From contig CALFOF010000283.1 in assembly GCA_937919075.1 (NCBI GenBank), forward strand, positions 1 to 5,821: a stretch of 5,821 bases of DNA, in the 5' to 3' direction. The notes beneath the pieces were generated by a model, which had not been told where the DNA came from, searched no databases, and saw only the letters and a list, made by a program, of their open reading frames with translations. The translations under genes and the position numbers were made by a program. Within the stretch, counting starts at the first letter, position 1, and every line of letters starts with the position of its first letter. Of this stretch, positions 4,522 through 5,821 are shown in pieces. The DNA comes from an uncultured Cyanobium sp. Lineage in GTDB: Bacteria > Cyanobacteriota > Cyanobacteriia > PCC-6307 > Cyanobiaceae.

Positions 4522-5526
4522 TCATCTTCGCGTGAGCGCAGCGGACTGGTCGGCCAGACCGAGGTGTGGATCGCCCCCACTGCCCCGCCGTCCCAGCACC
4601 ACGCTCCAAGCGATGCCGTAATAGAAGATCAAACCCTGCAGCCAGACCCACAGGGTCAGCACCAGCACGCCACTGATCACGCCATAAACCTGAAAGCGAG
4701 TGCCGAGCGAAACGAGGCTCCGGCCCACCGCCAGGTTCAAGAGCAACTGAACCACGCCGATCAGCAACGCAGCCGGCAGCAGCGGACGCCACGGAATCGT
4801 GACTGACGGCAGCACACGCAACAAAAGGAACGCCACCAACACAGAGGACAGGAGCGAGCCCAACACATTGAGAACGGTGGGATCAGGCAGGAAGACTTGA
4901 ATCAGCCAGGAGGAGTGTGTATCGAACAATGTACGCCATGTCTGCGTTCCCATGGACCTGATGTTTGTGGTGAGCTGATCAATTACCAACAGCAGACCCA
5001 CTGAACCCACAAACCCGAACGCCTTGAGACGTTGCAAAGCAAAACGTCGCACAGCACGCAGAGAATCCATCCGAACCGGAGCGGTAATGACGGGAGCATT
5101 CCCTGGATCCCCCCACAGTCTGTCGGCTCCGCGCTGCAGGGTGAGATAAGCATTGCTAGATGTGAGCAGCATCATCCCCACACCAAACCAACCGGCACTG
5201 CCCCTGGCTGTCTGGAGCCTGAGCAGGGTGGTGCGAATGAACGGCAGTGAAGCTTCAGGAAAAAACTGCGCGGACCAGCTGATGATTTGCTCAGTGAGAC
5301 CATCCTCCCTGCCGAGAATGCCACTCGCCGTGGAGAGCACGATCAATAGCGCCGGAAAGATCGACTGAAGTGTGTGGTAAGCGAAGGCTGCACTGAGATC
5401 AATACAGTCACATCGATCCCAAAGGCGATAGGCCCTCCACCCAGTCAGAACGAGTCTCTTAGCTGCCTGCGAAAGCCTGATGGTCACAGCATCAACACGG
5501 TCAGCCTTGTTACTGTAAGCAGCCAT
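4522..5526 (-). CDS. YihY/BrkB-family membrane protein
   Basis: A 334-residue polytopic membrane protein from ATG 5526. The family signature near the N-terminus is visible: a W-x-R-x-D-C-x-D-x-S-A-A-F-A-Y-like segment at about residues 36-50 leading into the first helix (about 46-72). Further hydrophobic segments lie at about 105-119, 168-186, 209-231, 240-262 and 270-300. The C-terminus is polar. The family was once labelled ribonuclease BN, but that activity belongs to the ElaC/RNase Z enzyme. BrkB was linked to serum resistance in Bordetella, and a transport or envelope role is suspected but unproven. A TTG at 5556 would add ten residues without a better ribosome site, so I prefer ATG 5526. 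It is the first gene of a three-gene minus operon, and its stop overlaps a possible start of the next gene (ATGA). Confidence 0.9.
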   Translation of the reverse strand: MAAYSNKADRVDAVTIRLSQAAKRLVLTGWRAYRLWDRCDCIDLSAAFAYHTLQSIFPALLIVLSTASGILGREDGLTEQIISWSAQFFPEASLPFIRTTLLRLQTARGSAGWFGVGMMLLTSSNAYLTLQRGADRLWGDPGNAPVITAPVRMDSLRAVRRFALQRLKAFGFVGSVGLLLVIDQLTTNIRSMGTQTWRTLFDTHSSWLIQVFLPDPTVLNVLGSLLSSVLVAFLLLRVLPSVTIPWRPLLPAALLIGVVQLLLNLAVGRSLVSLGTRFQVYGVISGVLVLTLWVWLQGLIFYYGIAWSVVLGRRGSGGDPHLGLADQSAALTRR

Positions 5527-5623
5527 CAGCTCGGCACAAGCCTCGGCATGGACCAATCAAACCGGGCCGTGGGACCAGGCGCCGATCACGCTCCACAATT
5601 CACAGAGGCCTGGCTCACCGGCA

Positions 5624-5630
5624 CTTATAC
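5624..5630. promoter_or_regulatory. possible -10 element in the divergent right-hand region
   Basis: CTTATAC reads TATAAG on the minus strand, about 98 bp before the YihY-gene ATG, and TTATAC on the plus strand, about 87 bp before ATG 5717. A matching -35 hexamer at normal spacing is not evident for either strand, so this is only a candidate, shared by both directions. Confidence 0.18.
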
Positions 5631-5716
5631 CGTTGCTCGATCTTTCGCTGCCGTCTATTGCTGATGGTCCCGCCACCTTCAATGCGTTCAAAGAGTTCAT
5701 CCCCATAAGCACTGCC

Positions 5717-5821
5717 ATGGAACAGGAATTGACACCAATTGACTCCTGGCTTGATTCACAGCTTCCGTCTTTCCTGCATCCCGACATGCACCAAATTGAC
5801 ACCGCAGGCTCAACAAAGCAA
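5717..5821 (+). CDS. possible start of a + strand gene cut by the window edge
   Basis: From ATG 5717 the frame stays open to the last base (35 codons, beginning MEQELTPIDSWLDSQLPSFL). The same frame is open back to 5519, just after a TAA at 5516-5518, so about 101 codons are uninterrupted; TTG 5633 is an alternative start. Composition is protein-like, with no low complexity, but third-position GC is only about 50-60 percent and no Shine-Dalgarno is seen before either start. The direction, divergent from the YihY operon, makes sense. No family is recognised. A competing minus-strand frame covers 5557-5802. Treat this as a candidate. Confidence 0.35.
   Translation, partial: MEQELTPIDSWLDSQLPSFLHPDMHQIDTAGSTKQ

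Noticed and set aside
4522..5526. Annotation as ribonuclease BN (rbn)
   Set aside because: That old name for the family is incorrect; RNase BN activity belongs to the ElaC/RNase Z enzyme, and this protein is a polytopic membrane protein.
5374..5664. 96-residue + frame overlapping the start of the YihY-family gene
   Set aside because: Most of it is antisense to the conserved N-terminus of the membrane protein, and it shows no coding signal of its own.

Overview
The window looks like chromosomal DNA of a GC-rich picocyanobacterium (marine or freshwater Synechococcus/Cyanobium type). The evidence is a 48-residue high-light-inducible (Hli/HLIP) gene with an intact chlorophyll-binding motif, one HIP1 octamer (GCGATCGC), strong G/C preference at third codon positions, and very tight gene packing with overlapping starts and stops. 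This is inference from content; no rRNA, tRNA or other marker gene is present to fix the species.

Layout from left to right. Positions 1-54 may be the tail of a + strand gene cut by the window edge. It converges on a minus-strand HAD-IIB phosphatase related to sucrose-phosphate phosphatases (106-864). Upstream of that gene lies a degenerate array of ten 15-bp units (868-1017). It stays open in the phosphatase frame, where it would add about 50 residues of imperfect pentapeptides. The divergent hli gene (1128-1274) follows, ending in a 10-bp perfect hairpin capped by a TACG tetraloop. Next comes a compact + strand operon: a small membrane protein (1426-1602), xseA (1562-2791), xseB (2788-3099) and a DUF2834-like three-helix membrane protein (3096-3518). 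Adjacent genes in this operon overlap.

A 261-bp convergent spacer (3519-3779) contains a 22-bp sequence repeated twice at 30-bp period, a bulged hairpin and a short direct repeat, but no convincing gene. Beyond it lies a minus-strand operon, read right to left: a YihY/BrkB-family membrane protein (5526-4522), a small hydrophobic protein (4501-4265) and a membrane-anchored zinc-ribbon protein (4265-3780), again with touching or overlapping ends. The right edge (from 5527) is divergent. A + strand frame is open to the end of the window and may be the start of another gene.

Functionally, XseA and XseB form exonuclease VII (single-strand DNA turnover), the Hli protein belongs to high-light/photoprotection responses, and the HAD enzyme probably serves sugar or compatible-solute metabolism. 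The three-gene minus operon looks like a membrane-associated set of unknown function. I see no phage, insertion sequence, CRISPR array or toxin-antitoxin system. Most of the window is ordinary core genome. The features most worth a second look are the 15-bp array, the 22-bp direct repeat and the membrane/zinc-ribbon gene trio.
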